64,000 bases of DNA, taken from assembly GCF_943734655.1 (NCBI RefSeq), contig NC_071354.1:44944044-45008043 (forward strand), read 5' to 3'. Source of the stretch: Sabethes cyaneus (taxonomy: Eukaryota > Arthropoda > Insecta > Diptera > Culicidae). The notes beneath the pieces are model-generated. The model had not been told where the DNA came from. It saw nothing but the letters and a program-made list of their open reading frames with translations, and did no database searches. Shown here in pieces: positions 45,269 through 57,013 of the stretch (within the stretch, counting starts at the first letter, position 1; each line of letters opens with the position of its first letter). Both the position numbers and the translations under genes were made by a program.

Positions 45269-46599
45269 TGTAACGTTGATGTAACGAATTGTGGCGTTTG
45301 ACGCGTAAATCTAGTAGTTAGTAAAAAATGAATGAGCTAAAAGCGTTTAAAATCCGACCATCGTCCCACTTTTAGACTATGAATTGACACGTTTATCAAC
45401 CTGTAAGGCGTCGTAGAAGGGTATGTTGCTGCTTCGACGTAATTGCTTATTCCCATCCTATCCAACATAAATTGTTAAAAATATCAGCATTTTTATGACA
45501 CACAATGCAAAACTAGTTATTCCTTAATATTTTAGTTTGTTGTCTATCATACGCGATCAATCAAAGTGAGCTGAGATCTATTTAAATGCTTTTTATCAGC
45601 CAAATTTCCTACGTTTTTTCGTGCGACGAAGAAAAAATGTCGACTAATCCTTTTAATTTCCGCCATTCATACATGAAAATAACTCACGCAAGGCATTGTC
45701 GTTATTCTACAGCCAGGAAAACTTGCCTGAACTGCAGAAATGTTGCAGAATAACATTTGTCATGCCGTCCTGCACAAATACATGCGCGTTAGCTTCGTAA
45801 GCATTGTTGTGATTTTTAGTTCGGACGATGAAAAATTTTGATGGACGGATTTTAAAACGGTACGACGAATTTAAGAAATAAAGTCAGTTGCGTGATTTCA
45901 ATAATATGCTTTAATAGTCGCTTTTCAGTGATTTCAAAGTTCACGGATCGGAAGGAAAGCGTGCTTTAGTCAAATTAGCACAAGAACTTTTGGAGTATTC
46001 ATTAAATCCATCCAACAACTGATGAAAATTAGAATGGCTTTACTTACTACGACGGGAATAAGAAATAAACCCTACGTCAAAAAAAGAACACAATAAATTG
46101 CTAACTATGTTTGTGAAGACACTTCCCTATAGATTCAATGCTCCGCAAATTTTGCTTTCCAATGAAAAAAGTTTTTTTTTGCAATATTCACAACAATTGA
46201 AAAACCGACAGCTCAACCAGTGAGTGGTGAAACTGTCATAGTAGGTAGCTTTCTCTTCGACTGGTGGCAAATGCAAGATTAAAAAGTTGCTTATAATTAC
46301 AACGCGTTATTTGGCGGCGGGGAAGGTACCTACCGGTAGGCTGCCGACAATGGCAACTTGTACATAGCCTCGTTGAGCTTGAACCCAATCATGCATACAT
46401 TCATACGTTCGTGAATGGTTTCTAACATTTAATCCACGCTGCCAGTAACAAATGCCATCAAAAGGTTTCAGTTTTTTTTTTGTATTTCTCATTTTGTTGC
46501 ATTCGCTCTCGCGAATGTCGGGGGTATTTCATCACGAGCGGACCGTTATTGTAATGAAAAGGAACCTGGATCTCGAATTTGTCTGTTACTAAGCAGCTC
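45269..46599. other. No gene seen
   Basis: AT-rich intergenic or intronic DNA. No repeat partner or supportable frame. Confidence 0.35.
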
Positions 46600-47880
46600 T
46601 GCACAGTGTGCTCTGTTTAGGGTAAATGATCCTACCCTCGATCCATATGCCACATTTGCCTCGACAACTTTTCACAAAGCACAGTATCAGCACACTCACC
46701 CTAACTACTACTTGACTGCGAGTGATGGATGGCTGCCCGGGTGGATGGATGAATGGATGCAATACAGATTGTAAATAAATATACCCACCGTTCCAAGGTG
46801 CAATGCATCGCTATGCTATGTAGTAATTGAACACAAAATGGCGCGTCTCCATGCAGCACTCTGGCAGTTTCGTGGACGATAAAGTGCTGTTTGCGATGCT
46901 GGAAAATTGCACCACAATAGCGTTTTACCGGGGCTTTCCGAGAACTCGAATTGAAAAACCTGCTGGTGCTGCTGCTGCTGTTGCTGAGCAGGCTTTTCAG
47001 CAATGAACGCAGGACGATGAAACAGGTGCTCTTCTGTGTCTAGCGCACAAAGTGCTTGCGTACACGTCCGCGAGCGGACATACATGCAGAGGGAGCATTA
47101 CCAACCAAAATTGATTGTTTTGGAAATTGGGTTGACTTACGGAAAATCCAATATTTGCAATGCTGAAAACTGCATCGGAAGTAGAATGTGTCAGTTCCGC
47201 GGACTGCTGCTTTGCAGCGATCGATCGCAGAATCTGCTTGAAGGAGAGCTCACTTTCTCTAAGTAACATGATGTGTTCTGTTCAGTATAAATAACCTCAA
47301 TACAGAAATTAAATTAAAGTGATATTCTGAAAATTTTCAAACCCAACTAATAGTTCCGACTAGATGAACATTGCTCGCAGGGTTGCTTTAAACTTTTTTT
47401 TATATTAGAATCTTGACATGATGGATAGCAGCAGAGCATACATTCCATTCCTACCAGCTGCTGAACAGTCAGTGGAGCATCAATCCCAAGTGGCTGTCAT
47501 CGCGAACCATCTGTTATTCATTAATTCAACCAAACATAACGGAATGTACGGTAATGAAAACAAGTTGGTTGGTGTGTGCAAATAATGTATAGAACAAGAA
47601 GATAACGAAGAAACATTCGTGATATCAAACCGAAGTGTACGGGGGGTGGTGGTAGATCGACGCTGCTGTTGTCCCACTAACTTTGCACGCTTGTGGTGGA
47701 TAGGAAAGGGCCCCCGAGCGTCAACCAAACAAACCAGTCAACCATATTTGTGGCCTCAACCAGCAACAGAAACAACAACAGCAACTGCAACAACAACGAC
47801 AGCAGCGGGTGAAACCGCTGATATTGGTGACACGATTGTGCGGTATGGGTGACTAAATGAGGCCACTTTAGCTGTTATGG
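46600..47880. other. Unique, less AT-rich DNA with CAG/CAA clusters
   Basis: CTG/CAG runs (46,960-46,985) and CAACAA/CAG runs (47,760-47,810) occur in sequence with no repeat partner in the window. A TATAAATA at about 47,286 has no clear initiator at the right distance. Frames of 75-100 codons exist on both strands but lack domains. It may be regulatory or intronic DNA of a neighbouring gene. Confidence 0.3.
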
Positions 47881-48581
47881 ATCGAATGCATCACAGCATG
47901 GAAAAAGTCATTGACATTTTGGGGACCACCATTTTTCACGACATGCTGCTCGGTTTGGTTAGACGTCATTATTGGGTTACTTTTCGTTGAGCGAGATCAA
48001 TCCAGTGCAATAGTTCTGGAATGTTTCGGTGGTTTGTTGAAATTGATGTGATACTGAACAGAAAAATTTGAGATCTGTAATTGTACTTGTTAGTTGCACA
48101 ATCAATCGTTTCATCACATGAACTTGTCAGTTTTCAAATAATTGCCTTGTTTAGTAATCGTGCTTATCAGTTTTGTTTGTGGACCAAAATATGAAAAGCC
48201 CTAATATTATAATCAAACTGTATAATGTTAATTAGTTTTTCTGTTGTAGCATTATGACATCCAAATCAGGCAACATCACGAAAATTAATTTCTGAAACAA
48301 GTTTGCTTCAACGGTGATAGACAGAATAATTGGAACGATAAAAAATGCTGACATAATATAAAATGTTTTAGCCGGGCGAAAAGAACCCGAGTTCGTGCCG
48401 AGTAGTAGTATCAGAAGTACCTAATATAGTTATAGCACCAATCATGGTAATACGAGAGAGTCTATTAATCTTTTAACATGTATGACATGCTGTTCTTAAT
48501 TTAAAAATATATTTTTCATCTAGAACTAACTCTTTCGTGCCGATTTATCGAATTGCTTTTAGTGTAAACTTGTTCCTCATG

Positions 48582-48816
48582 TGGTCGGTGTTAAGTCAGA
48601 CCGGACTAAGTCGCAAAATTTAAAAAAATGACTTAATGAGAGCAAACGATCAAGAACTTCCTGAACTACATTTTACTCTAACCAGACTACATAAATGCTG
48701 CAAATAGCCAGAGATATGAAATGATTTCGAAATCAACACAGAGTAGCAAACTTTGACTTCGTTTTTCTCGAAATTAGATTTTTGTCACTTGCTTCGGTCT
48801 GACTCAACATCGACCA
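48582..48816. mobile_element. 235-bp TIR element, TGGTCGGTGTTAAGTCAGAC type
   Basis: The left TGGTCGGTGTTAAGTCAGAC and the right GTCTGACTCAACATCGACCA are inverse with few mismatches. A partial copy of the same family (TGGTCGGTATTAAGTCAG, ACTGAACTACATTTTACTCT) lies inside the array elements at about 2,113, 3,853 and 9,080. Its transposition therefore also touched the array's founding unit. Confidence 0.75.
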
Positions 48817-48934
48817 TGCGAAAAAACATAGTTTCTAAATTTCGTGTCACTGTGAGACTTATTTCTTAGCAATTCGTTAAGGTACACGTAATCTCACTAC
48901 AAAAACTTTTTTCATGCCAACGTAAGAACCGATA

Positions 48935-49150
48935 ACTCAGTATTTAGTGAACGGGACACAACACTAATAGTCTAATAGTCTTGTAAGACTAATCTTACAA
49001 AATGATGGTAGGGTAGATGCTCCATCTCTTCAAGATAACCAGTTGGACATTACCCCGTTGATGGGAAACGTATTTCCCGAAACCGGTCGGTTTAAAAGGA
49101 AAACTATCCGTTTTTTAAGAATTATGTGTCCCGTTCACTAAATATTGAGT
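48935..49150. mobile_element. 216-bp TIR element, ACTCAGTATTTAG type
   Basis: The left ACTCAGTATTTAGTGAACGG and the right CCGTTCACTAAATATTGAGT match over 26 bases with one difference. An 11-base direct repeat TACACGTAATC lies at 48,883-48,893 and 49,150-49,160, outside the left end by about 40 bases, so it may not be the target duplication. Confidence 0.7.
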
Positions 49151-50048
49151 ACACGTAATCGTAATTAAAATATTTTCGATATAATATTACATTTTCCGAA
49201 ACAAATCACATCTGCGAGTTGGTCGCGACTTTCTTAAAGTTGTAAATTAAAAAAAATAACACGACTATAGTCAAGAATAATTACTTTTCTGTATTACCAT
49301 AATTGGAAAAATTTCACTACAACGCGCCTATCATTGTATTATTGCAGCATATGAAAGCTCCATTTTTCTCCGCTGTCACTTTTGATAATAGGGTAAATTG
49401 TCAATTGTTGCATAACGTCTACAGCAATTTGATGTTTTTGAACGAAAGATTACCTAATATAAAACAGGTTCTCATAGCCAGCTGTGTGGAATTCCTTCCA
49501 AAAATCGTGTAAAATGCGTTTTTTGCATAGTAACTCTGCACCCATCTATTGCACCAAAAAACCTTAAAATCTTATTATTGCACACCTTACGCTCAATTGT
49601 TGCACAGCTTTTGTTTTGATTTTTCCTCGTTATTACATTGGCATTGTTGCCAAGTTATTTTATTTGTGGACAAATCCGCTTACATTTATATACTTTAGGA
49701 TAACCTTAGCATCAATTAAGACCTGGAAATCTCGCAATAAACGGAGAAAACGGGAAAAATCGCGAAACGGAAAACTACGGCTTCCACCGCTTGCGTTGAT
49801 ATACCAAAAGCAGAACCGTGGAGAAGTGAACAGAAAGAAAGATAGGATCGGGGTCTCCCGGTTCTCCCCTTCTGTCTAAAGATAGTGAGTATCGAATAAG
49901 GAGATAACGCCATACCGGAATAATCGGTCAGGCAGGGATGGTTCGATCACTTTCACTGAATTTTGATTCATTTGAGAATGCCGCCTCAGCCGAGCAAAAT
50001 TTGCCAAAGTTATGTATGGAACATTTATAAAACTGGTTATTATCTACA
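49151..50048. other. No gene seen
   Basis: AT-rich sequence; frames of 60-87 codons lack domains. Confidence 0.3.
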
Positions 50049-50207
50049 ATTTTGTTGAACAAAGTTTTGCTGTAGTTTTGTAGTTACAGCGCTGCAATGC
50101 TAGTAACTCTTTAGTGACTAAATGAACGTTCATTTAGTTACTAAAGAGGTACTAGCATTGTAGAACCGTAACTACAAAAGATACAGCAAAACTTTATTCA
50201 GCAAAAT
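50049..50207. repeat. Loopless 159-bp inverted repeat
   Basis: Two arms of about 79 bases meet at a perfect centre ATGAACGTTCAT. Outer arms: ATTTTGTTGAACAAAGTTTT and AAAACTTTATTCAGCAAAAT. About nine of ten positions pair. Transcribed, it would fold into a long hairpin; as DNA it is probably a degenerate miniature element. Confidence 0.75.
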
Positions 50208-51174
50208 TAACTTTATTCAGCAAAATAAGCGTGTAGGGCGCTATATCTCTACATATTTGCGTTGGTAAGAGGAAATGCTTATCAACTTGGGGACTATTTG
50301 GGACAATTTCTTTATTGGTTTCACTGTTCCTGGTCTTTGCTGTCAGGTATTGTGAGCCAATTACCAATGTGTTATTATCAACGTCTTCATAAAAATCGCG
50401 ACGAATTTGAAATTGTTTCGCAATGGTCAACGTTTTTAATTTAATTTTGTTCTAATAATTCATGAAGCTAATTTTTATTCTCAGTTTTCATTAATGGAGC
50501 TGAGGTATTCAAGTTCTGAATATTTTATTGCAAGTAATCAGCATCGCTTGCATTCGTGCTTCGTTCGTTGCAAAAAATTTGACAACAAAATTTTTCCGAA
50601 GCCGTGACAATTACGTAAATTTGAATTGGCAATTTTGAATAGTATTTTGTATTGTTATTAACAATAATATTTGTGTCAGGTGAAGAGCGGAATATAGAAG
50701 TCTCTGGTCATGGTGGCCGGGCGCCGGATGATTTTTGTTACGAATCGGTAAATTCGGGGAACAGTAATGTTTTTAATGTAACGATTCGTAAACAAATTAG
50801 AACGCATGATTTTAATTAACTCCTCCATATCATTAACTTGAATTTGCCAGACAATGTTAAATCAAATCGAAACATTGGTGATAAATAGTCAACGTCATCT
50901 GACAACACGGATGCAATATTTTCCGTCCATACAGTGGATTCGCGCGGGACTAGACACATCATCGAATCGAATTCGGGCCCAAATACGTCGCACGCGCTTT
51001 CTAAACGACAGTTTATAATGGTGATTGCAGAAAGTTTTTGTAATATATGAAATGTAATCGCTGACGCGAGCGTAGTTTCGTTGGATCATATCATCTACCA
51101 AGATGAACCCTGATCTGTACCTTCCCCTACTAACACAAATCCTATCCCGTGATGCTTGTAGAGATGCAGTGGTA
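50208..51174. other. No gene seen
   Basis: AT-rich DNA with unsupported frames. A direct repeat of AACTTTATTCAGCAAAAT follows the hairpin at 50,190-50,226. Confidence 0.3.
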
Positions 51175-51363
51175 CCCGCGGTTTCTAGCAACAACAAGTA
51201 GCGGACTAATATTCCTTCCTTTTCCCATTTAGTACAGCCTTTTGGTCGTGGCCGACGTCGTTATTGGTCAATTTTAAAAGTATTGAATCAGCAGAAGTTG
51301 CACAATGGCCAATCACGGAGTGCAACTACGGGCAGTCTACCTAAGTTAAGCTAAGCTAAGCTC
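51175..51363 (+). mobile_element. Retroelement 3' end with (GCTAA)n tail, copy 1
   Basis: It reads TTTCTAGCAACAACAAG...AGCCTTTTGGTCGTGG...GCAGTCTACCTAAG and ends in AAGCTAAGCTAAGCTC. A diverged copy in the opposite orientation is at 55,804-56,073. A short-repeat 3' tail is typical of RTE/CR1-like non-LTR elements or of SINEs using their machinery; assignment is inferred. Confidence 0.6.
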
Positions 51364-51597
51364 AAATAAATCAACTTTGAATATGTAGAGTTTCAACATA
51401 ACTAAGTATATAAAACTGAACGTGTTGCGCCAAAACTCCGGAACGCTTTGACAGTTTTTCATCAAACTTGGTGTACATGTTTCTTGACATAAATGAGTCA
51501 GCACAAGGGGTTGACAAAAGAGGGGTGATCACTAAAAAGAGGGGGAGGTCCAAATAAGTGGCTGCGATTATCTTGCATTATCAACACTCGACTGCTG

Positions 51598-52011
51598 CAA
51601 CTATCGCGGCAGAAGGCTGGTAAACACCGCCAACAAGGTACTCTCCTAGATCCTGTTACGCCAGCTGTCACCGATCGCACAGAGTTTCGTACGGAATTAC
51701 AAGGCGGGCTTCATGAGGGCTTGCGTAACTACGGACCAGATTTTCACCATCCGATCGATCTCGCAGAAATCTCGGGAGTACAACGTGTCACGCATCATAT
51801 CATTATAGATTTCAAAGCAGCATACGATACGGTCTATTGAGACCAGCTATCATAGCTGAGCTATGGCAGATAATGCACGAATATGGTTTTCCGGATAAAC
51901 TGACGCAACTGACAAGAGCTACATTGGATCGGGTGAAGTGTTTCGCGCACATCTCTTCGAATCCCTTCGAGACGCGGCGAGCGTTGAGACAAGGTGACGG
52001 TTTATCCGTGT
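51598..52011 (+). pseudogene. RTE-clade reverse transcriptase fragment
   Basis: Motifs: NYRG, NTANKVLS, RNYKAGF, TTDQIFTI, QKSREYNV, then across frameshifts the FKAAYDTV block (about 51,811) and FPDKLTQLTRATLD, ending ETRRALRQGDGLS. It is the same clade as the copy at 39,990-41,450. Stops and frameshifts are present; there is no endonuclease and no YADD box. It is directly followed by unrelated reverse transcriptase DNA at 52,118. Confidence 0.8.
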
Positions 52012-52117
52012 AATGGACATGGGCGTTCAGCAAACTAGAGAAACTAGGAATCCGTCCGGTACAGATCCTATTTGACAAACCGATCGTTTTGCGTTAAGAT
52101 CAAACCACCTCGTTCTG

Positions 52118-52352
52118 TAGTGTTTACGAATGTTTCCGGCGTCTCCCACGGGAGTAACCTTGGACCACTTTTGTTTTCGTTAATTTTCAGATGAATTTTC
52201 TGTTATACTGCCATTTGAAGGCCGTCTGTTTTACGCCGATGACATACAAAACATCACCAATAACATCAATGATTGCGATTATTTGCAGCTAAGTATAGAT
52301 TGTATGCAGAATTGGAGCTCCCGGCATTTTCCCCAAAACGAAAATATCTGAT
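52118..52352 (+). pseudogene. Reverse transcriptase fragment with intact YADD, Jockey/CR1-like
   Basis: One frame gives VSHGSNLGPLLF (block B, equivalent of PQGS-LGPLLF), then after a shift LPFEGRLFYADDIQNITNNI and CMQNWSSRHFPQNENI, ending at TGA. The YADD catalytic pair is intact (about 52,239-52,250), but nothing upstream of block B survives. The spacing and the LQLSIDCMQNW pattern fit a Jockey- or CR1-like polymerase rather than the RTE fragment before it. Confidence 0.75.
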
Positions 52353-52547
52353 GATCGATAGGAAACTCGGAAGTGACAGTAAAGCAAAGACTGTCTATCC
52401 CGAAACTCATACGAGTGTGGTGGCTTTGCAAAACCTGAAGTTGTCCTTGAGAGATGCGGTAAAAAAGGCAGGAGTTTCGCTATGCTTTGTATAGAAAGCG
52501 TAGAAGGTGCCTGGTTTAAGAAGTTTCAATGCACAAATTTTACTGCA

Positions 52548-53040
52548 CGGTAACGCGGAGTAAAATTTGGAGGCAAAGTACTGTGCATGAAAGCTCCACG
52601 AGAATTTGTTGGACAAATGGCTATACAAGAACTCACAAGAATAAAAAAGAGGTCGAAGATAGTGAAAAACTTCCTCGGTTGTTAAGCAATCTACTGCTGC
52701 GGACTAATGAGTGACGCTTTCATAACTTCTGCAACCATGCAGCTGAAAATTTATCAAAAGGAGTGCTGTGAGAAAGGGTTGTTGCTTTTTTTAGCATTGT
52801 GCAGTCACTTTGGCATTTGGCATGTTGCCACTATTTAAATTCAACCAAACAGTGGTACAACGACAATGGCGCTACTGTGGTACCCAAGGTGTGGAAATCG
52901 ACCAATATCTCGGAGCTAAGACTGGTTGGTCAATTGTGGAGGACAAGATGAAAAAGAATGGTGAAACTGCTAGCATCGAAAAGTAGTTTTTAGGCGAAAA
53001 TGAAATTTGGCTGCCATACAAGTGAGAAAACAACTGGTGT
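52548..53040 (+). pseudogene. Mariner-type transposase pseudogene
   Basis: Motifs in order: KFGGKVL (52,563), MQLKIYQKECCEKGLLLFL (52,728), then shifted WHLACCHYLNSTKQWYNDNG (52,811) and ATVVPKVWKSTNISELRLVG, followed by KRMVKLLASKSSF. These correspond to KFG-KVLVW, the DIY---C----L, FWPDLA-CHY, WY-ENGV-FVPK and NPPN-PELRPIE-FW boxes of mariner transposases. The second catalytic Asp (in WPDLA) reads WHLA and the third acid is replaced (LRLVG), so it is dead. A stop (TGA 52,946) and frameshifts are present. It abuts the reverse transcriptase fragments. The frame at 52,273-52,494 is unsupported. Confidence 0.75.
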
Positions 53041-53969
53041 AAAGAAAGATGAGTCGTGTTCAGAGAAAAGTTTGAGACAAAGGCTATGGTAAGGAGTTTT
53101 TTTTAAGAAATTCATCTACAATCCATTCAATACTATGAGAGTTGATTGTGCAGATTTTATTGACTTTTCACGCTAAATAATATTGCTATTATTATTTCCT
53201 CTATTTTTTGGTTATATTTTGAATCTGAGTTAAAGTGTAGAGAATAGATATCTAAAAACAGTACGAAATTTTCAGCACAGATCAGCACTAAAGATATGAC
53301 ACATTATCATATGTATTATCAAATAATAGTTCAAAGCTAGATAACTCAATAGTTTATGTAAATATAAACTTCATATTGCTTCGATAACTAGTAGCTGGCC
53401 TTTACAGCACCGATGTAAACAACTATGGTGCTTCTCTCGATTATTCTGCTTGTTCACGTTTCGCGGATACACTTTTAGCATTGCGATTGTACCGGTCTCT
53501 AGATGTCGTCGTATGACGCAAATGTGGTAGCGATGTAGGGGAAATATGGATAAGCAATAGGTGGTAGTAAAATGGCCGGAATATGATAGTATCTATATCT
53601 AATACAACCTGAGTAACCCAATTTGAATTATGATAAATTCAAAATTATTTTTTTAACCTTCATAAAATCACATCGACCCAAACGACCCAAACGATACGAA
53701 CGATAGTTTTGCAAAAAAAAGTTACATTACACATTAATACTAGTTTTGTGTTATCAAAAGTTAAAAATGTGAAAGCATTTTACTCTGTTACTCTTCCATA
53801 TCCGTACACTAGCCATTTTGGATAGTTTTCAAATTCCAAATGACCTTTTCAAATTTAATTTAAAATTCGTTCTTCGCAGAACGAGTCAAAATTAATAATC
53901 GAATAACTGCCTGCCTACACATCCTTTTGATCGTCGTCGTACATATTACTGCCGCTTCCCCTATGCCCC
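53041..53969. other. No gene seen
   Basis: AT-rich sequence; no repeat partner recognised. Confidence 0.3.
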
Positions 53970-54133
53970 TATAAATGCGCTGTGGGCAGCTGAAGTGTGG
54001 GCAGAGTTTAATCTGCTGTGTTCGTTGATGTTATGCTGTTGTTGTCGGCGGTGCTGGCTGTGTGAGTGAATGTGCTGTGTATGCAACAGAGGAATGCAAA
54101 GAATGCAGGTTTTTCAATGCAGAACCTGCAGCA
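53970..54133 (+). promoter_or_regulatory. Candidate TATA promoter and short first exon
   Basis: TATAAAT at 53,970-53,976 is followed about 160 bases later by a perfect splice donor (GCA|GTAAGTAC, GT at 54,134). An ATG at 54,081 opens MQQRNAKNAGFSMQNLQ, reaching the donor in frame. Two earlier ATGs (near 54,028 and 54,033) open short frames that stop. No acceptor or downstream exon could be linked. Motif-based only. Confidence 0.2.
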
Positions 54134-54445
54134 GTAAGTACACTACAGACAGCAGAGGGGGAAAATATTGATGTAAATTGGATTGTCAACATTGAAGGAA
54201 GTTGATTAGAAAGAAAACATTATGCGTTAGTTTGTGATAGCCTGCATTCTGACCGACTCTTACCGGAAGTGCCGAAACCAATTTTATCGGTTCGGTTGCA
54301 TGATGCAAATGTTGCCTTTCCTATAGAATGAAAGGCTATGCATTTTGCTGTGAAAATGAATTTTTAATTGAGGCTTGAGGGAGTCACTGGAGGTGAACGA
54401 ACCGTCGTCGAATTGAAGGTATTCCGCTTCGCAGAAGAATAAAAT
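54134..54445. other. No gene seen
   Basis: Contains a small stem GCCTTTC/GAAAGGC near 54,315-54,337. No frame or repeat is supported. Confidence 0.3.
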
Positions 54446-55448
54446 AAATACCGTTCTGATTCAAACTTTGAACACTTAAGCTATGCTGAAACTTTCTTCA
54501 AAGAAAAATGTTCGAAAACATTTTTATTCTACACTCATAAATAGTTTAATAGCATGACAATTTAATTATTTTCGTGTTAAAATGTTAAAAATGAGGATAA
54601 AATGTTAATTTACATTGAAAAACACTAAACAACTGCTGTTCGGTTTTGATTCAAACTTCGAACACTTTCATGGTCGACATTCAAAGCTCGAATATTTCAG
54701 TCTCAGACATCGAACACTTGTATTACTTTGAAAAGTATTAATGTTTTTAGTGTCATTCAACTTAAATAAGTGGAATCTTTTTTCTAAACACTGTCTTTTT
54801 AAATCCACGTAACAGTATGATTTAAATTTTTCCTACAATAATTAGTTTCAATCCGTACTTCTGCAGTCAATTGCTAATATTTTCAAACTCTACGTACCAC
54901 ATCTAAAGTAAGTTAACTTTGTTCAGCTTTACAAAGCAGATAATTCATTTTCCAGAAGAAAAATCCGGAAAAACCGGATATTATTCGTGGGTGTTCGAAG
55001 TTTGAATCACACCTCAAAACGTGATTCAAACTTCGTTCACTTTTTATTTATCTAATATCTTTGAAATAATGCATGAAATATTGTATTTTAACGATGCTTT
55101 AGTATGTATATATCTTGTACTTACCTAATAATTGCGAAGTGGGAAAGTAAATGTTCTAAAATTGGTAAAATAATGCAAACGAAAAAACAGCTACTTTTGC
55201 ACGAAACGCTAAGAGTATGCAAACGAAGTTAAAAGCTGAGTTCTCACTTTTTTTCAGCGCCTGCTGATTTCTTACAAGGAGTCCTACAGTTCAATGTCAT
55301 ACCTCACCGGATAGAGGACATTCTAACGAACACAGTGGTGTACAACAAGATATTACGCTTTATCATATAAGCGATACTACGAGCATTTTATTCTGAAGTG
55401 TTCGAAGTTTGAGACGAAGTGTTCTAAGTTTGAATCAGAACGGTATTT
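54446..55448. mobile_element. 1.0-kb TIR element with repeated subterminal motif
   Basis: The left AAATACCGTTCTGATTCAAA and the right TTTGAATCAGAACGGTATTT are inverse over about 33 bases. A motif GATTCAAACTTCGAACACTT (or its inverse) recurs at 54,458, 54,648, 54,678 (partial), 54,991 (inverse), 55,021, 55,396 (inverse) and 55,418 (inverse). TA adjoins both ends, consistent with a TA duplication. No transposase frame is visible. The motif cluster is the kind of arrangement expected of transposase binding sites. Confidence 0.8.
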
Positions 55449-55803
55449 TACACGATTTTTGTAAGGAATTCCACACAGATGGCAGTTGGCAATTTACCCT
55501 ATTTCATGTCCAACTTGGAATCTTTCCAAATTCAACTTTAAGTCCGATTTCCATTTCTAGATCAATTTATATTTATTTTCAAACATAAGTTCAATTTTAT
55601 GTTAGTGACATGGGAAACTCCAAAGAAATGTGCGAAAATTATGTTCCGTTACATGGAAAATTTTTGTAATATTTTTTTCTTGTAAGTAAATTTTGTTAGC
55701 ATATTAAACAGACAGTCCATCGCCTGCTGCTCGCCAGAAAATGGTGCAATAAAGAAAAATGAGATAAAAGTAGAAAAAATGGAAAAGAGCACGAAGAAAA
55801 ACG
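55449..55803. other. No gene seen
   Basis: AT-rich; no supportable frame or repeat. Confidence 0.3.
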
Positions 55804-56073
55804 CTAGCTTAGCTTAGGTAGACTGCCCGTAGTTGCACTCCGTAATTCGTCGATCCAGTAAGATTGCACAAAGAACCAATTGAATGGTGCTTGGGAGTAG
55901 CATGACATTCTCATTGTGCAACTTCTACTGATTCAATACTAAAAATTGACCAATAACGACGCCGACCACGGCCAAAAGGCTGTACTATATGGGAAAAGGA
56001 AGGAATAGTAGTCCGATGCTATGTTATGCTATGCTATGCTATGCGATGCCTTGTTGTTGCTAGAGACCGCAGC
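55804..56073 (-). mobile_element. Retroelement 3' end with (GCTAA)n tail, copy 2
   Basis: The inverse of 51,175-51,363 with extra sequence: a run of (GCATA)n at about 56,019-56,046 and an internal stretch near 55,850-55,920. On the minus strand it ends CTACCTAAGCTAAGCTAGC. Copies 1 and 2 face in opposite directions. Confidence 0.6.
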
Positions 56074-56231
56074 ACAGTGACCCAAAAGGGCGAAAAGCGG
56101 AACTTTATTCCTAGTGCCATTTGCTTTCATTTTATCATTTATGGTCTTCAGCAGTTTTGTTCGTATGAATATCCCCCTTAATCTAAAACTGTTCAAAGTA
56201 CGTCATTGATTACTATAATGAAAATAAAAAT

Positions 56232-57009
56232 TTTTTTTTGTGTTAGGAAATATAGACATAATTCCTTCGGCAAAGTTGTAAATATTGTAAAAACAAGCAA
56301 CTTTGCTGAAGAAGAAAATTTCTATCTTTATCGAGTGCTGAACTATAGGGCACATTCTTTAAAACTTCTTTCAAAATTGGTTTTTCATACTTAGCTTTTG
56401 TTAGTTGCATTTTACAAAAATATAACGTTCTAGGCAATTATCGAAGCTTTCAAAATACACGTTTTTGCAGAAGACCGTAAATCTCTTGCACCTTTTGTTG
56501 CTGAGTTATGGCATATTAAAGCTTTAGATTTCCATAGCTTCACGAGGCCATGGGTTAAAATGGGGCAAGCGGATTTATGAAATCAGCACTTCATCTTAAA
56601 GCTTAAGTCGAGTACTATAAACTTGTATGGGTACCGCTTGTCCCCAACCACCCAAATAAGAGTATGGCAAGCATACGTTTTATGTGTTTCGCGTTCGCTA
56701 TAAGCTCGATACACGTCCATTCTTTTGTGTTAGTAGATAGATGGTTTCTTCGGCAAAGTTATAGAAAATATAAAGGCAAACAACTTTGCAAACACAATTA
56801 CCTTTCTATCTCTGTCGAATGCAGTTATAGAGCATTTTCTTTAGAAATTCTTTAGAAATTAGTTTTTCATACTTGGCTTATGTTGGTTGCAATTTACAAG
56901 AACATATGGTTCTAGGCGATTATTGAAGGACTCAAAACACATGTTTTTGCAGAAGGTTGCAAATCTCTAGGACCTTCCCTTACAAAGTTATCACTTTTGG
57001 CTCGTAAAA
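56232..57009 (-). repeat. Dispersed repeat X, copy 2 (inverted)
   Basis: The reverse complement is collinear with 30,041-32,335 after removal of the two insertions there. It therefore records their empty sites (AGTACTATAAACTTG near 56,610; GATTTCATAAATCC near 56,580). Frames at 56,206-56,394 and 56,664-56,855 are parts of this repeat. Confidence 0.75.
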
Positions 57010-57013
57010 TTAA

